Of a stretch of DNA of 58,347 bases, positions 29,834 through 39,600 are shown in pieces. The stretch is from positions 1-58,347 of the IMG/VR virus record IMGVR_UViG_3300009103_001673; one strand, given 5' to 3'. Position numbers and translations under genes: made by a program. Numbering within the stretch: position 1 is the stretch's first letter; every line of letters starts with the position of its first letter. The DNA comes from a virus. The notes beneath the pieces are model-generated. The model saw only the letters and a program-made list of their open reading frames with translations. It ran no database searches and was not told the DNA's origin.

Positions 29834-31153
29834 ATGCCTGTTAAAGAGATTGGTAGTTCAATTATTAATAATTTAACTTCCGGGTTTGGTAGTGCCCGAG
29901 GCCCTACCGCAGATTTATTTAACAACAAGCATGGATATGAGTCTTTTAGTTTTCCTTCTGATATCGAGGGAATTGGTCAAAGACACTTTCTTCGTTTTAA
30001 TGTTATAACAAAAGATGGTGCTTATTTTGAGACTGCTGGTGGAGGAAGAGATTCAGAGCAAGCACAAGAAAGCACAACTGGAGAATTTCTTGGTGGTCTT
30101 GTTTCTGGACTAGTTGGAGATGCAATTGGTGGCTCCGTTGGTGGCTTTGGCGGCGGCCTTGCTGGAAGTCTTGCCACAAATGTATTGGATCAAACAGGAA
30201 TTGGTGCCGCATTAGATACAGGAATTAGTGCTGCCACTGGTGCAGCCGCTGATCTTCTTGGTGCTGGCCTTGGCGCTGCCGCAGATTTGGCTGGTGGGGC
30301 TGCTGATCTTTTTGCTGGTGCCATTGGTGGAATTTTGCCAGATACAGTTGAAACAACTTTTGGAAAATTAAATTTAAGTGCAGAAGCATTCCGAAATGCA
30401 ATTGCAGAAACAGTTCCCATTTCTCAAGATGCATTGAGCGGGATTGGTGATTTCCCTGGAAGCATTGGTGGTGTTCCGGCAGAGTTTTCTACCCCGTCTG
30501 GAGGAACCAAAAAAAGTGAAGCTGATATTGTATTGTATGTGCCATTTGCCCTCAATGAAACATATCAGGCAAACTGGACTGGTGGTGACATGGGACTTAT
30601 TGGAATGGCACTTGCAACTGCCGGAGGTGGTCTGGATGCGGCAATAGCACAGGCAACAAATATGTCTAATTTAAAGGGTGCTGCCGCAGAAGTTGGCGGA
30701 AAGATTGCTGGGCAAGTATTGGGAAATCCAAATATTGAAAAAAAGGCACTGAAGATGCAAGGAAAATCAATTAATCCATATTTTGAATTGTTTTTTGAAA
30801 GTGTTGCTCCTCGAACATTCTCTTTTGATTTTAAAATGTCACCAAGAAATGCACAAGAATCTGAAGCAATTCAAAATATTGTTCGTGCTTTTAAAACATT
30901 TGCTGCTCCCCCCGGAGGTCATGGCGAATCGTTAAGATATTGGGGATATCCTTCCATGTTTGAAATTGAATATTGGAATGTGGACAAAATTCATAAATTG
31001 AAGCCATGTGCATTGCAAAATATTACCATCAATTATGCTGGAGCCGGAACCAATCATACTTTTTATGATGGCACGCCAATTCAGACTGATATGACATTAA
31101 CCTTCATGGAAAGCGAACTTCTCACTCGTGGAGCAATGAAAGATGGGTATTAA
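29834..31153 (+). CDS. 48: gp48-like baseplate tail tube cap
   Basis: A 439-residue protein. The first third after an N-terminal part is Gly/Ala-rich low complexity (residues ~70-180, e.g. GGSVGGFGGGLAGSLA). The C-terminal half has FDFKMSPRNAQESEAI, FAAPPGG, SLRYWGYPSMFEIEYW and CALQNITINYAGAGTNHTFYDGTP, which are gp48 core features: a tube-like fold that caps the baseplate for tail tube polymerisation. T4 gp48 has 364 residues; the Ala/Gly insert accounts for the excess. AAAAGGAAA precedes the ATG. Confidence 0.8.
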   Translation: MPVKEIGSSIINNLTSGFGSARGPTADLFNNKHGYESFSFPSDIEGIGQRHFLRFNVITKDGAYFETAGGGRDSEQAQESTTGEFLGGLVSGLVGDAIGGSVGGFGGGLAGSLATNVLDQTGIGAALDTGISAATGAAADLLGAGLGAAADLAGGAADLFAGAIGGILPDTVETTFGKLNLSAEAFRNAIAETVPISQDALSGIGDFPGSIGGVPAEFSTPSGGTKKSEADIVLYVPFALNETYQANWTGGDMGLIGMALATAGGGLDAAIAQATNMSNLKGAAAEVGGKIAGQVLGNPNIEKKALKMQGKSINPYFELFFESVAPRTFSFDFKMSPRNAQESEAIQNIVRAFKTFAAPPGGHGESLRYWGYPSMFEIEYWNVDKIHKLKPCALQNITINYAGAGTNHTFYDGTPIQTDMTLTFMESELLTRGAMKDGY

Positions 31154-31157
31154 TTAA

Positions 31158-31802
31158 ATGCCATACGCCAAATATTTTAATTATCTTCCTACAGTTCCCT
31201 ATGAAACATTTGATGGCACGAATCGTTATAAAGTTGTCACTGATATTTTTAAAAGAACTAGGGCAACTCTGGAGGCAAGAACAGACAAAGCTATTTTTTA
31301 TAATTATCGAGTTTTAGAGGGCCAATTACCCGAACATGTGGCATACAATTATTATGGTTCGGCAGATTATCATTGGGTGGCTCTTTTGATGAATGAAATT
31401 AGAGATCCCCAGTGGTGCTGGCCTCTGGATTCTTTTACGTTTGAACGATTTATTATAAACAAATATGGAAGTATGGAAACAGCATCTACTCAGGTTCTTT
31501 ATCACGAAACAAAAGAATTAAAAGCACGCGCAACTGATGACAATTATACTGAGGGAGATATTGTTTTAAATTCTGGAATTAGGTGTAACTCTGATTTTAG
31601 TTATTCATATACAGGAACAGTGGATGGAAATCTTCCTGGGCAAACATATGAGTTTACTTCAGATCAGGCAGTAAATACAATTTATGCATTGAATTATGAA
31701 GAAGAACAAAATAATAAAAGAGCAGATATTATTTTACTTCGTAGAAATTTGCTTTTTGAATTTGTTGAAACTTTTGAAAATCTTGTTGTCGAAAAAAGGT
31801 AA
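31158..31802 (+). CDS. 53: gp53-like baseplate wedge protein
   Basis: A 214-residue protein. YAKYFNYLPTVPYET at the N-terminus, and YNYYGSADYHWVALLMNEIRDPQWCWPLDSFTFERFI (key Y-G-x-x-x-Y-x-W-x-x-x-L-x-N-x-I-x-D-P-x-x-x-W-P) are the LysM-like segment of gp53. In T4 the 196-residue gp53 joins the wedge complex and completes the baseplate. It follows gp48 by 4 bases and precedes the hub gene. Confidence 0.85.
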   Translation: MPYAKYFNYLPTVPYETFDGTNRYKVVTDIFKRTRATLEARTDKAIFYNYRVLEGQLPEHVAYNYYGSADYHWVALLMNEIRDPQWCWPLDSFTFERFIINKYGSMETASTQVLYHETKELKARATDDNYTEGDIVLNSGIRCNSDFSYSYTGTVDGNLPGQTYEFTSDQAVNTIYALNYEEEQNNKRADIILLRRNLLFEFVETFENLVVEKR

Positions 31803-31807
31803 AATTT

Positions 31808-33124
31808 ATGGAAGAAGGATTTTCTAATGACAGTAATAGAGGTGGTGGTGATGTAATTGTTTCTAAATGTAATGTCATTTCTTCAAGTGGAAAGCAGTTA
31901 AAGGATATTTCTGAAAAAGCGTGGAATTCCATAACATATACTGAGAGTATGGGTTTGTTGACCGGAGATCCACAATTTATATCAGGGGAAATTGTTATTA
32001 ATGATCAAATTGATATTTTTAACGAAATGGCATTGGTTGGGGATGAAGTGGTGGAGCTTAGATTTAATACACCTCAAAAAAAAGAAATTAATTTTGTTGG
32101 AAAGGTCTATAATGTTGGAGTTGTTCGGCCCGATGATAAAACCAGACTTGTCAAATTAAAGTTTTGTTCGGCTGAAAAGATTACAGCAGATCAAATAACA
32201 ATTAATCGAGCATATCGAGAAGTTTTATATTCGGACATGGCAAAGGATGTATTTACTCCATTGAATGTAATTGGAAGCAAGAAACTTTATGTAGAACCAA
32301 CAAAAAATAAGGGGAGTATTATTATAAACAACAAAAGCCCACTTGATGTTCTTAATTCAATTGCAAAGGTATCTCGCTCGGCTGAATATATGGGCGCAAA
32401 TTACGTTTTATTTGAACAATCTGATGGTTTTTTTAAATTTGCTTCAATAGAAAGTCTTATTGATCCATCAAGTGTATCTCCGGCAATAAGTTATGTCATA
32501 GATGCTCCTTCTGGAGAAAAAAACGACCTCAGAAAATTAGTGGGTGTCAAAAAATGGAAAGTAATAACTTTTCCAAATGTTGTTTCGAGTGTTAAGGGTG
32601 GTGTTTATGGATCAACTATGGTCAGCCACGATTTGATGAAACGAAAGGTTGCATACACAACTTTTAATTATGACGAATCTTACAATCAATTTAAATCAGT
32701 AAATTACAATCAGGTTGGTTCGGGCCAAGGAAAAACTTCGTTGACAAATAACAAAACATATAGTGAGAGAAATGGTGGTTTTGTTAAATTTTTACCAAAG
32801 CATTTTAAGTCCTTTGATACAGAAAAAAATTATAATGATGAAAGAGAAGAATCTGAGCTAATAAGAAATTCACAACTTCGTCAGATTAATTCAATTCGAT
32901 TGATGATTATTGTTCCTGGGGATAGCCAAAGACGAGTAGGAGAAGTAATAAAACTGAAAGTTCCTACTGCCGAAGAAAAAGGCGGCAAGCTCGATGAAAT
33001 TATGTCTGGAAGATATTTAATTTCTAAAATTAAACATGTGGTTGGTTCGGAGCCAAATGCTTATAATACTGCAATGGAAATAGTTGCTGATTCTTTCACA
33101 AACCCACTTCCAACAAAGGCATAA
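31808..33124 (+). CDS. 27: gp27-like baseplate hub protein
   Basis: A 438-residue protein. An early part with VVELRFNTPQKKEINFVGKVYNVG, a middle tube-domain region, and a C-terminal segment MIIVPGDSQRRVGEVIKLKVP followed by SGRYLISKIKHVV match the layout of gp27 / phage late control D-type hub proteins, which form the trimeric ring above the spike. T4 gp27 is 391 residues. Position just before the gp5-like spike gene supports it, as these two assemble together. Sequence similarity is weak, so the name rests on the pattern and neighbours. Confidence 0.7.
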   Translation: MEEGFSNDSNRGGGDVIVSKCNVISSSGKQLKDISEKAWNSITYTESMGLLTGDPQFISGEIVINDQIDIFNEMALVGDEVVELRFNTPQKKEINFVGKVYNVGVVRPDDKTRLVKLKFCSAEKITADQITINRAYREVLYSDMAKDVFTPLNVIGSKKLYVEPTKNKGSIIINNKSPLDVLNSIAKVSRSAEYMGANYVLFEQSDGFFKFASIESLIDPSSVSPAISYVIDAPSGEKNDLRKLVGVKKWKVITFPNVVSSVKGGVYGSTMVSHDLMKRKVAYTTFNYDESYNQFKSVNYNQVGSGQGKTSLTNNKTYSERNGGFVKFLPKHFKSFDTEKNYNDEREESELIRNSQLRQINSIRLMIIVPGDSQRRVGEVIKLKVPTAEEKGGKLDEIMSGRYLISKIKHVVGSEPNAYNTAMEIVADSFTNPLPTKA

Positions 33125-33127
33125 AAA

Positions 33128-34291
33128 ATGAGCACATATGGAGATTTTCATTGGTGGGAAGGGGTTGTCGAAGATAATCTTGATCCTATGGGTGCAGGAA
33201 GATGTAAGGTTCGTGTGGTTGCACATAATTCTCCTTTGAAAGAAGATTTGGCTACTGTTGAGCTTCCCTGGGCATATCCTGTTATGCCATTAAATAATCC
33301 ACATGGAAAAATTGTTGCTCTCAAGCCAGGGACACATGTTACTGGTTTTTATAGAGATGGTTCTTCTGGTCAAGATTTAGTAATGCTTGGAACAATCAAC
33401 ACAGGATATGGAACTGCCTTGGGTTTTGATGAAGAATCGCCTCCTGTGGACGCAATTAATCTTGCCGAACCTGTTCCGAGAGTTGGCGAAATTGGTTTTG
33501 TCGATGATCGTGCAGGAACGGGCAGCCCAATTGAAAATCAACCACAAAAAACAATTGTGTCCGCAGAAGATGGAAAAATTACTCATGAAAATAGATCTGA
33601 TTATGGTCCGTTGGTGGTCAATGAAATTAATACACCAAGGTTGACACGAGGGTTGTTAGAAGGAACAATCACAGAGGCACATTCACAGGCATTAACTTCT
33701 GTCATGACAACAGAAGGAAATGAGATTCCTGAACCAGAAACTCCTTTTGCTGCATTGTATCCATATAATACAGTGGAAGAATCTGATAGCGGGCATCTTC
33801 GTGAAGTGGATGATACTCCAGGGTCAGAGAGAATAAAAGAAACTCACAGAACAGGAACATTTTATGAGATTCATCCCGATGGCACAAAAGTTACCAAGGT
33901 AGTCAAAGATGATTTTTCTGTTACCATTGGGGACAAGGGAGTCAAAGTTGATGGCATTTGTGCAGTTCATGTTGTTGGCCAGGCAGATTTTTATTGTGAA
34001 AGTGACGTTAAGATAAAAACTGATATGAATGCACAGGTCGATGTGACGAAAAATGCAGACATTAATGTAACAGAAAATGCCGACATAGATGTAGGTCAAA
34101 ATTTGACAGCCACAGCAGGTGGGCTTGCAAAAGTTATTGGTATGAGTGGAGTAGATATTGTGGCTGGCGGAACCATGAAAGTTATGGCTACTGGTGAAAT
34201 TACATTTGCAGATGCATCTGGAACTGCTGCAAATATTGATGAATTGCAAAAGGATATTGATGAGGGAAGGCGAGTTGATGACCAATTTTAG
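33128..34291 (+). CDS. 5: gp5-like baseplate spike, no lysozyme domain
   Basis: A 387-residue protein. The N-terminal OB-fold is visible in FHWWEGVVEDNLDPMGAGRCKVRVV (key W-x-G-V-V-E-x-x-x-D-P-x-x-x-G-R-x-x-V-R-V) and LPWAYPVMP; residues ~260-370 form repeated short strands (IKTDMNAQVDVTKNADINVTENADIDVG) typical of the gp5 trimeric beta-helix needle. T4 gp5 has a lysozyme domain between these parts; here that place (residues ~110-240) is a polar linker with no lysozyme motif. It punctures the outer membrane during contraction. Confidence 0.85.
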   Translation: MSTYGDFHWWEGVVEDNLDPMGAGRCKVRVVAHNSPLKEDLATVELPWAYPVMPLNNPHGKIVALKPGTHVTGFYRDGSSGQDLVMLGTINTGYGTALGFDEESPPVDAINLAEPVPRVGEIGFVDDRAGTGSPIENQPQKTIVSAEDGKITHENRSDYGPLVVNEINTPRLTRGLLEGTITEAHSQALTSVMTTEGNEIPEPETPFAALYPYNTVEESDSGHLREVDDTPGSERIKETHRTGTFYEIHPDGTKVTKVVKDDFSVTIGDKGVKVDGICAVHVVGQADFYCESDVKIKTDMNAQVDVTKNADINVTENADIDVGQNLTATAGGLAKVIGMSGVDIVAGGTMKVMATGEITFADASGTAANIDELQKDIDEGRRVDDQF

Positions 34292-34295
34292 TTGC

Positions 34296-34302
34296 CTAAA
34301 TA
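34296..34302 (+). promoter_or_regulatory. Late promoter element before gp25
   Basis: GCCTAAATAATAG in the short gap before gp25 contains CTAAATA, 20 bases before the start codon. It resembles the pair in the gp4/gp48 gap. Confidence 0.4.
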
Positions 34303-34321
34303 ATAGAAGGAGGATTGTGTT

Positions 34322-34711
34322 TTGCCAATAGCAAAAAGATGGGCAGATCTGGATTTAGATTTTGGAGCACATCCAAATACTGGAAAATTAACAGTAAAGC
34401 AGGATGCCGAGGCAATTGTTCGTGCAGTTCGCTATTTGTTGATGACCAATTTTTATGAGCGACCTTTTCATCCAGAAATAGGTTCTAATTTGACCAAGCA
34501 ATTGTTTGAGCCAATGACATATGCAACAGTATTAAGAATAAGAGATTCTATTGTTGAATGCCTAAATAATTTTGAACCAAGAGTAGATTTAACAGACATC
34601 AAGGTTGATTCAAAACCAGATTTAAATGCATATTTGGTTGAGCTTACATTTTTTATTATAAACGAAGAAGTAGAACGAACAGCAACCTTTTTACTGGAAA
34701 GAACAAGATAA
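34322..34711 (+). CDS. 25: gp25-like baseplate wedge protein (TTG start)
   Basis: A 129-residue protein. RWADLDLDFGAHPNTGKL, AIVRAVRYLLMTNFYERPFHPEIGS and LFEPM match gp25 (T4: 132 residues), which nucleates sheath assembly and is related to type VI TssE (the conserved E-R-P-F-x-P motif is present). AAGGAGG at 34307-34313, eight bases before the TTG at 34322, supports the unusual start. gp6 starts right after its stop. Confidence 0.93.
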   Translation: MPIAKRWADLDLDFGAHPNTGKLTVKQDAEAIVRAVRYLLMTNFYERPFHPEIGSNLTKQLFEPMTYATVLRIRDSIVECLNNFEPRVDLTDIKVDSKPDLNAYLVELTFFIINEEVERTATFLLERTR

Positions 34712-36580
34712 ATGCCAGACTATACAACGACCACAAATAAATTAAAAATTACAGAACTTGATTTTGATAATATTAAAACAGCATTGAAATCTTATCTTGA
34801 AGGTCAGGATGATTTTAAAGATTATAATTTTGATGGTTCGGCCATGAGTATTTTGTTGGATGTTCTTGCATACAACACTCATTATAATGGGTTTTATACA
34901 AATATGCTCGCAAGTGAAATGTTTTTGGATAGTGCAACTCTTCGATCTTCTATTGTGTCACTCGCAAAACATCTCGGTTATACTCCATCTTCTCGAAGAG
35001 GTGCTTTTGTTGAGCTTGACCTTGTTTTTACTGGAGCAACGTCTGAAATAACAATACCAAAAAATGCAAAATTTACCTCCAAAATTGGTTCTGACAATTA
35101 TACTTTTCTTGCCACGCAGGCTCGTACTGCAAAACTTGATGTTAATGATGGGTTATATAAGGCATTAAATGTTGAAGCGAAAGAGGGTGTTGCCTTTGGT
35201 ATTTCTTATTCTGTAAAGGGAACAACAAATGAAATATTTGAAATTCCAAATGAAAATATAGATATATCCACATTAAATGTTGCGGTTGCTGGTGATGTTT
35301 ATGTAAGGGCAGATGATATTACTGAAGTAACCGCCACGTCAAAAATATATTTTCTTCAAGAAGGAAATCAAAACAAATATGAAATTTATTTTGGCGATGG
35401 GTTTATTGGAAAGAAGCCAAATGTAAATGATTTGGTTGAAATTACTTATTCGGCTTCTCAGCTAGGGTCTGATGGAAATGGCGCAACAAAATTTTCTGTT
35501 GCAGAAACTTTGTCTGGGGCAACTTCGGTTGCGGTTACTCTTGCGCCGGGAGAAACAAGATCTTCTGGTGGTGCAGAGCGAGAAACGACAAGTTCAATCC
35601 GAAATCAGGCACCAAAACAATATGGTTTGCAAAAAAGAATTGTTACTGCAAATGATTATAAAACAAGATTGGAAAATGATTACAATATAGTAGATTCTGT
35701 TCGTGTTTGGGGAGGAGAAGAAAATAATCCTCCTAAGTATGGAACAGTTTTTGTGTGCATTAAACCGAAAACTGGATTTGTTCTTTCAAATTTAGAGAAA
35801 CAACGTATTGGTGAAGATATTTTAAAAAAGAGAAATATTGTAACTGTAACTCCTGAATTTGTTGACCCAAATTATCTTTTTATAATTATTGATGCAAAAA
35901 TTGCATATGATCCAAGAAAAACAACAAGAACTGCCGAACAAATTAAAAGTTTGGCAAGGAGTGCAATTCTAAATTATAGTACAACAAGTCTTGGTAAATT
36001 TGATCAATATTTTCGTTATTCTAAATTAATGAGAATCATTGATGATTCTGAACTTGGAATCACAAATAGCAATATGACCATTGCAATGAAAAAGAGAATT
36101 AAACCAGTTCTCAGGGTTGAAGGAACATATAGACTCTTTTTTGATAATCCCATATATAGACCACATGAAGGACACATTAATGTAATTCAATCATCTTTAT
36201 TTACATATAGAGGTGTGCCAAATTGTATGATTATTGATAGAGATGGTTATTTAATGATTGTTGGCAGTCAAAATTCTTATGGAAATTTGTCACCCACTAG
36301 TCCCTCTGTTGGCCCCCCTATTTCAATAGGTGGAGTAATTGTAGAAGAAAATAGCAATGTTGGTGAGATTGATTATGAAACTGGTGAAATGTTGATTAGA
36401 AAATTTAGGCCTAATTCTATTAATGATGGTTCTAATTATATTTACTTTTCGGCAAAACCTAGAATTCAAGATATTATTCCAAAACAAAATACTATTGTTA
36501 CGATTGAACCTAATGATATTACATTGACTTGTATTGATGACACAGATAGAGTTGTTGAAGATAAAGTTCGTGGATATTAA
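34712..36580 (+). CDS. 6: gp6-like baseplate wedge protein
   Basis: A 622-residue protein. The N-terminus has LDFDNIKTALKSYLEGQ and FKDYNFDGSAMSILLDVLAYNTHYNGFY (key D-Y-x-F-x-G-S-x-x-x-x-L-x-D-x-L-A-Y-N-T-x-Y-x-x-x-Y), and LRSSIVSLAKHLGYTPSS follows; EIYFGDGFIGKKP at ~225 is the typical gp6/gpJ beta-domain. T4 gp6 has 660 residues; it forms the ring that joins wedges. The downstream gene starts 22 bases after its stop. Confidence 0.92.
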   Translation: MPDYTTTTNKLKITELDFDNIKTALKSYLEGQDDFKDYNFDGSAMSILLDVLAYNTHYNGFYTNMLASEMFLDSATLRSSIVSLAKHLGYTPSSRRGAFVELDLVFTGATSEITIPKNAKFTSKIGSDNYTFLATQARTAKLDVNDGLYKALNVEAKEGVAFGISYSVKGTTNEIFEIPNENIDISTLNVAVAGDVYVRADDITEVTATSKIYFLQEGNQNKYEIYFGDGFIGKKPNVNDLVEITYSASQLGSDGNGATKFSVAETLSGATSVAVTLAPGETRSSGGAERETTSSIRNQAPKQYGLQKRIVTANDYKTRLENDYNIVDSVRVWGGEENNPPKYGTVFVCIKPKTGFVLSNLEKQRIGEDILKKRNIVTVTPEFVDPNYLFIIIDAKIAYDPRKTTRTAEQIKSLARSAILNYSTTSLGKFDQYFRYSKLMRIIDDSELGITNSNMTIAMKKRIKPVLRVEGTYRLFFDNPIYRPHEGHINVIQSSLFTYRGVPNCMIIDRDGYLMIVGSQNSYGNLSPTSPSVGPPISIGGVIVEENSNVGEIDYETGEMLIRKFRPNSINDGSNYIYFSAKPRIQDIIPKQNTIVTIEPNDITLTCIDDTDRVVEDKVRGY

Positions 36581-36602
36581 CATCGGGAGAAAATGATATA
36601 TT

Positions 36603-39600
36603 ATGGGAGTTATTAGAACTGCAAATGGGCATCAGACTTCCCTATTGGTGCGGCAACATGTTCCTGAATTTGTTGTAGCCGACCATCCACAATTTATTAA
36701 TTTCGTCGAAAAGTATTATGAGTTCATGGCAAATAATACTTTGATGGCCACAGCTAATTCTGATGTATATTATTATGGTGCAGATACCGCATCAAAGATT
36801 TTGCAAGATATTATGGATGTTGACAGAACAGATTTTGATCAATTTATAGAGTTCTTCAGAAGACAATATGGATATTCGTTTCCTCAAGACGTATATCCTG
36901 ATGGTAACAGAGCAACTCTTTATAAAAATATGGTTGATTTTTATCGTGCAGTCGGTACAGAAGATTCTTTCAAGATGCTTTTTCGGCTTTTGTATAATGA
37001 AGATATTGAAATTTATTATCCAAGTAAAGATATTTTAATTGCCAGTGGTGGAAAATATAGCAAAGGAACACGAGTCAAGGTAAATTATACTGATAATTTA
37101 AATGCAATTAAAAATAAGATGCTTGTTGGGGTCACATCTGGAGCAACAGCAACCATAGAAAAGGTTGTGGTTCTTCCTAAAGGAAGTGATTCGTTTGTCA
37201 GTGGAAATATAGCAAATGATGATGTGACATTTGCCAGTGGTGTTGGTGTGGACCCCTTTGCAAATTCAGAAATTCATGATACCATGAAATTTGTGGAACA
37301 TGGCACTCAAGTTGCATTCATATATTTGACTGATTCTGTGGGTAAGTTTGATTATTTTGAAGATGTTTATTATACTGAAGGTGGTGCCGCAAATACTTCT
37401 GTTGCATCAAACACAATTATACTTCCGTCTATTAAACAAATTATGATGATTGATAGGTTTAATTATAGAAGCGCAAATTCTATAATTTCGCCTTTTGATG
37501 GAAAAATGGGAAATCGTCGTGCAGATAGCACAAATCCTCCTTGGGGATCAGCAAATCTCATATTTGGTTATTCGGCAAATGGCGGATATCATGGAGATTA
37601 TATCAATTACGGAAATACTGGAATTTGGCATACCACAGGAACCGGGACAGGAGAAATAAAAATAGCAAATATTGTTTTTGGTGCTTCTGGTGGAAGAGTT
37701 TTAGAGATTGGAAATAATAATGTTTCGACAGCAAATGGAGATATGCGACAATTTGTATATTCAAAATTAATGGGAATTCGTGGCGAAGATAATCTTTATC
37801 GGTTGTCAATACGAGCAAGAGATTTGGGCGGAAATTCTTCATATTCTGTTGCAACCGGAAATCGGTTTTCGGCAGGAATTGCATTGTTAGACCATGCTAG
37901 ATATATTCTTGGTGCAGATGGATATGCAGATTCTTATGATGAGGCTTTTTGGTTTGCTTCTCACAAGCAAGCCATAGATGATGAATTTTATATTTATCAA
38001 ACATATTTTAGGGGAAGAGAAAACACGCGGTCAACAGGAAATCCATACTTGGCAACCAATTATGGCAGCGGCGGAAGAACCGACCTTCCAATCAAAGATA
38101 GATATTATAATTCGGCACAAAAAGCACTTGATGGCGAAGTTCGGATGCCATTTAATGCCACATATATTCTCCCGACGTTTAAGGTAAATGAACCTGCAAA
38201 TGGGGCATCTTTTTCTCAGGGAATAACACAGATTGATTTTATCTCTCTTGAAGAGATGACACCAATGCAATCTCAAGAAGGACGTAGAACTGGTTTTTAT
38301 ACAGACGATTCAAGTTTACTTTCTAGTTCTTCTCATTTGTATGACGGTCATTATTGGCAATGGCACGCATATGATATTAAATCAAAGCAACAATTAAAGG
38401 ATTATGCTACAGTTGTCCGTGAGTCGGCGCATCCTGCTGGAATGAAAATGTTTGGAACAATGATTTCTGAAAGTTCTGCAAATGGTGCAATTGAATCAAT
38501 CGAAAATAACTTATCAGACACCTTCTCTCCAGACCAATTAAATTCTCTTGCAGGATGGTGGAAGGCAGATGCCATTGGTCCGAAAAATATTGAATGGCGT
38601 AAATGGTCTGCCGATACCACTTCCAATGGAGATTTTGGAACCATCAAAAACAGAATACCTGCTGGTGCCACCGATGGGTTGTCTAAATTTGAACCCAGTA
38701 CCCTTGATTATCTTGAGAATTATAAAGATCAGACCGTCAGATGTTTGCTTTCTTTTGAAGCCGACAGTTCTCCGATAGGCGGAAGTCAAATTGCAAGGGT
38801 TACTGATTGGCATACGTCAGCTGGCCCAAGTGTAACTTTTAATGGGGGACCACAATCGGGGATTACCACAACCCAGGACACAGATCAATTTTATACAAAT
38901 TATCATTGGCCAATGGTAATAGAACCACATAAAAAGTGGTTGTTTAGTACATATGCAAGAACCAGTAATATTATAACAGATGGCTCTGCCGACAGACACA
39001 TAGTCAGAGCAGGATTTCAAATTTCTAACACTTCAGGGCATTTATATAGTCCTATCTCACAAGGATCTTATAGCGAAGCTGCCGATGCCGAAAATACATG
39101 GAAAAGGGTGTCATCTCTGATTGATGCGTCTGCACGACCGGAAACAAGAGTTGCATTACATCTTACTCTTCCAGACAGAACAAAATGGGCAGATCTTGGT
39201 TTGGCAACAGGAAATACTACCACAGATTTTGATGGTTTTATGATTGAAGAATATATTCCAGAACTTCATGGAACCAGCGCACCATATACACCATCTCCTT
39301 TTGTTGTCCCTGGAATGGGCGGGTCAAATGTACACACATGGCGAGATTATAGCCCAAACAAACATCATCTTCATGTAAATACTCATGGCGGAATTTTTCA
39401 TCATCCACAGTGGATTGCCAATGCAGTTGGCGGAATGCCTGCCGTTCGTTTTTCGGCAAATACAGTAAAGAATAATGCCAATGTGTATCCATTTAGTTCC
39501 ATTGGCGGAACAGTAAATTCGATTGCACTGAGTCTTGGAGATTCAACGGCATTTATTCCTCCGACTTCTGGTTTTCAATCAAGTCCAGTTTCAAATTCAG

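Noticed and set aside
34562-34568. CTAAATA inside gp25 (and another at 52935 inside the coiled-coil gene)
   Set aside because: Both are within coding sequence; chance copies are expected in AT-rich DNA. The 52935 copy, about 100 bases before the fibre gene, remains weakly possible.
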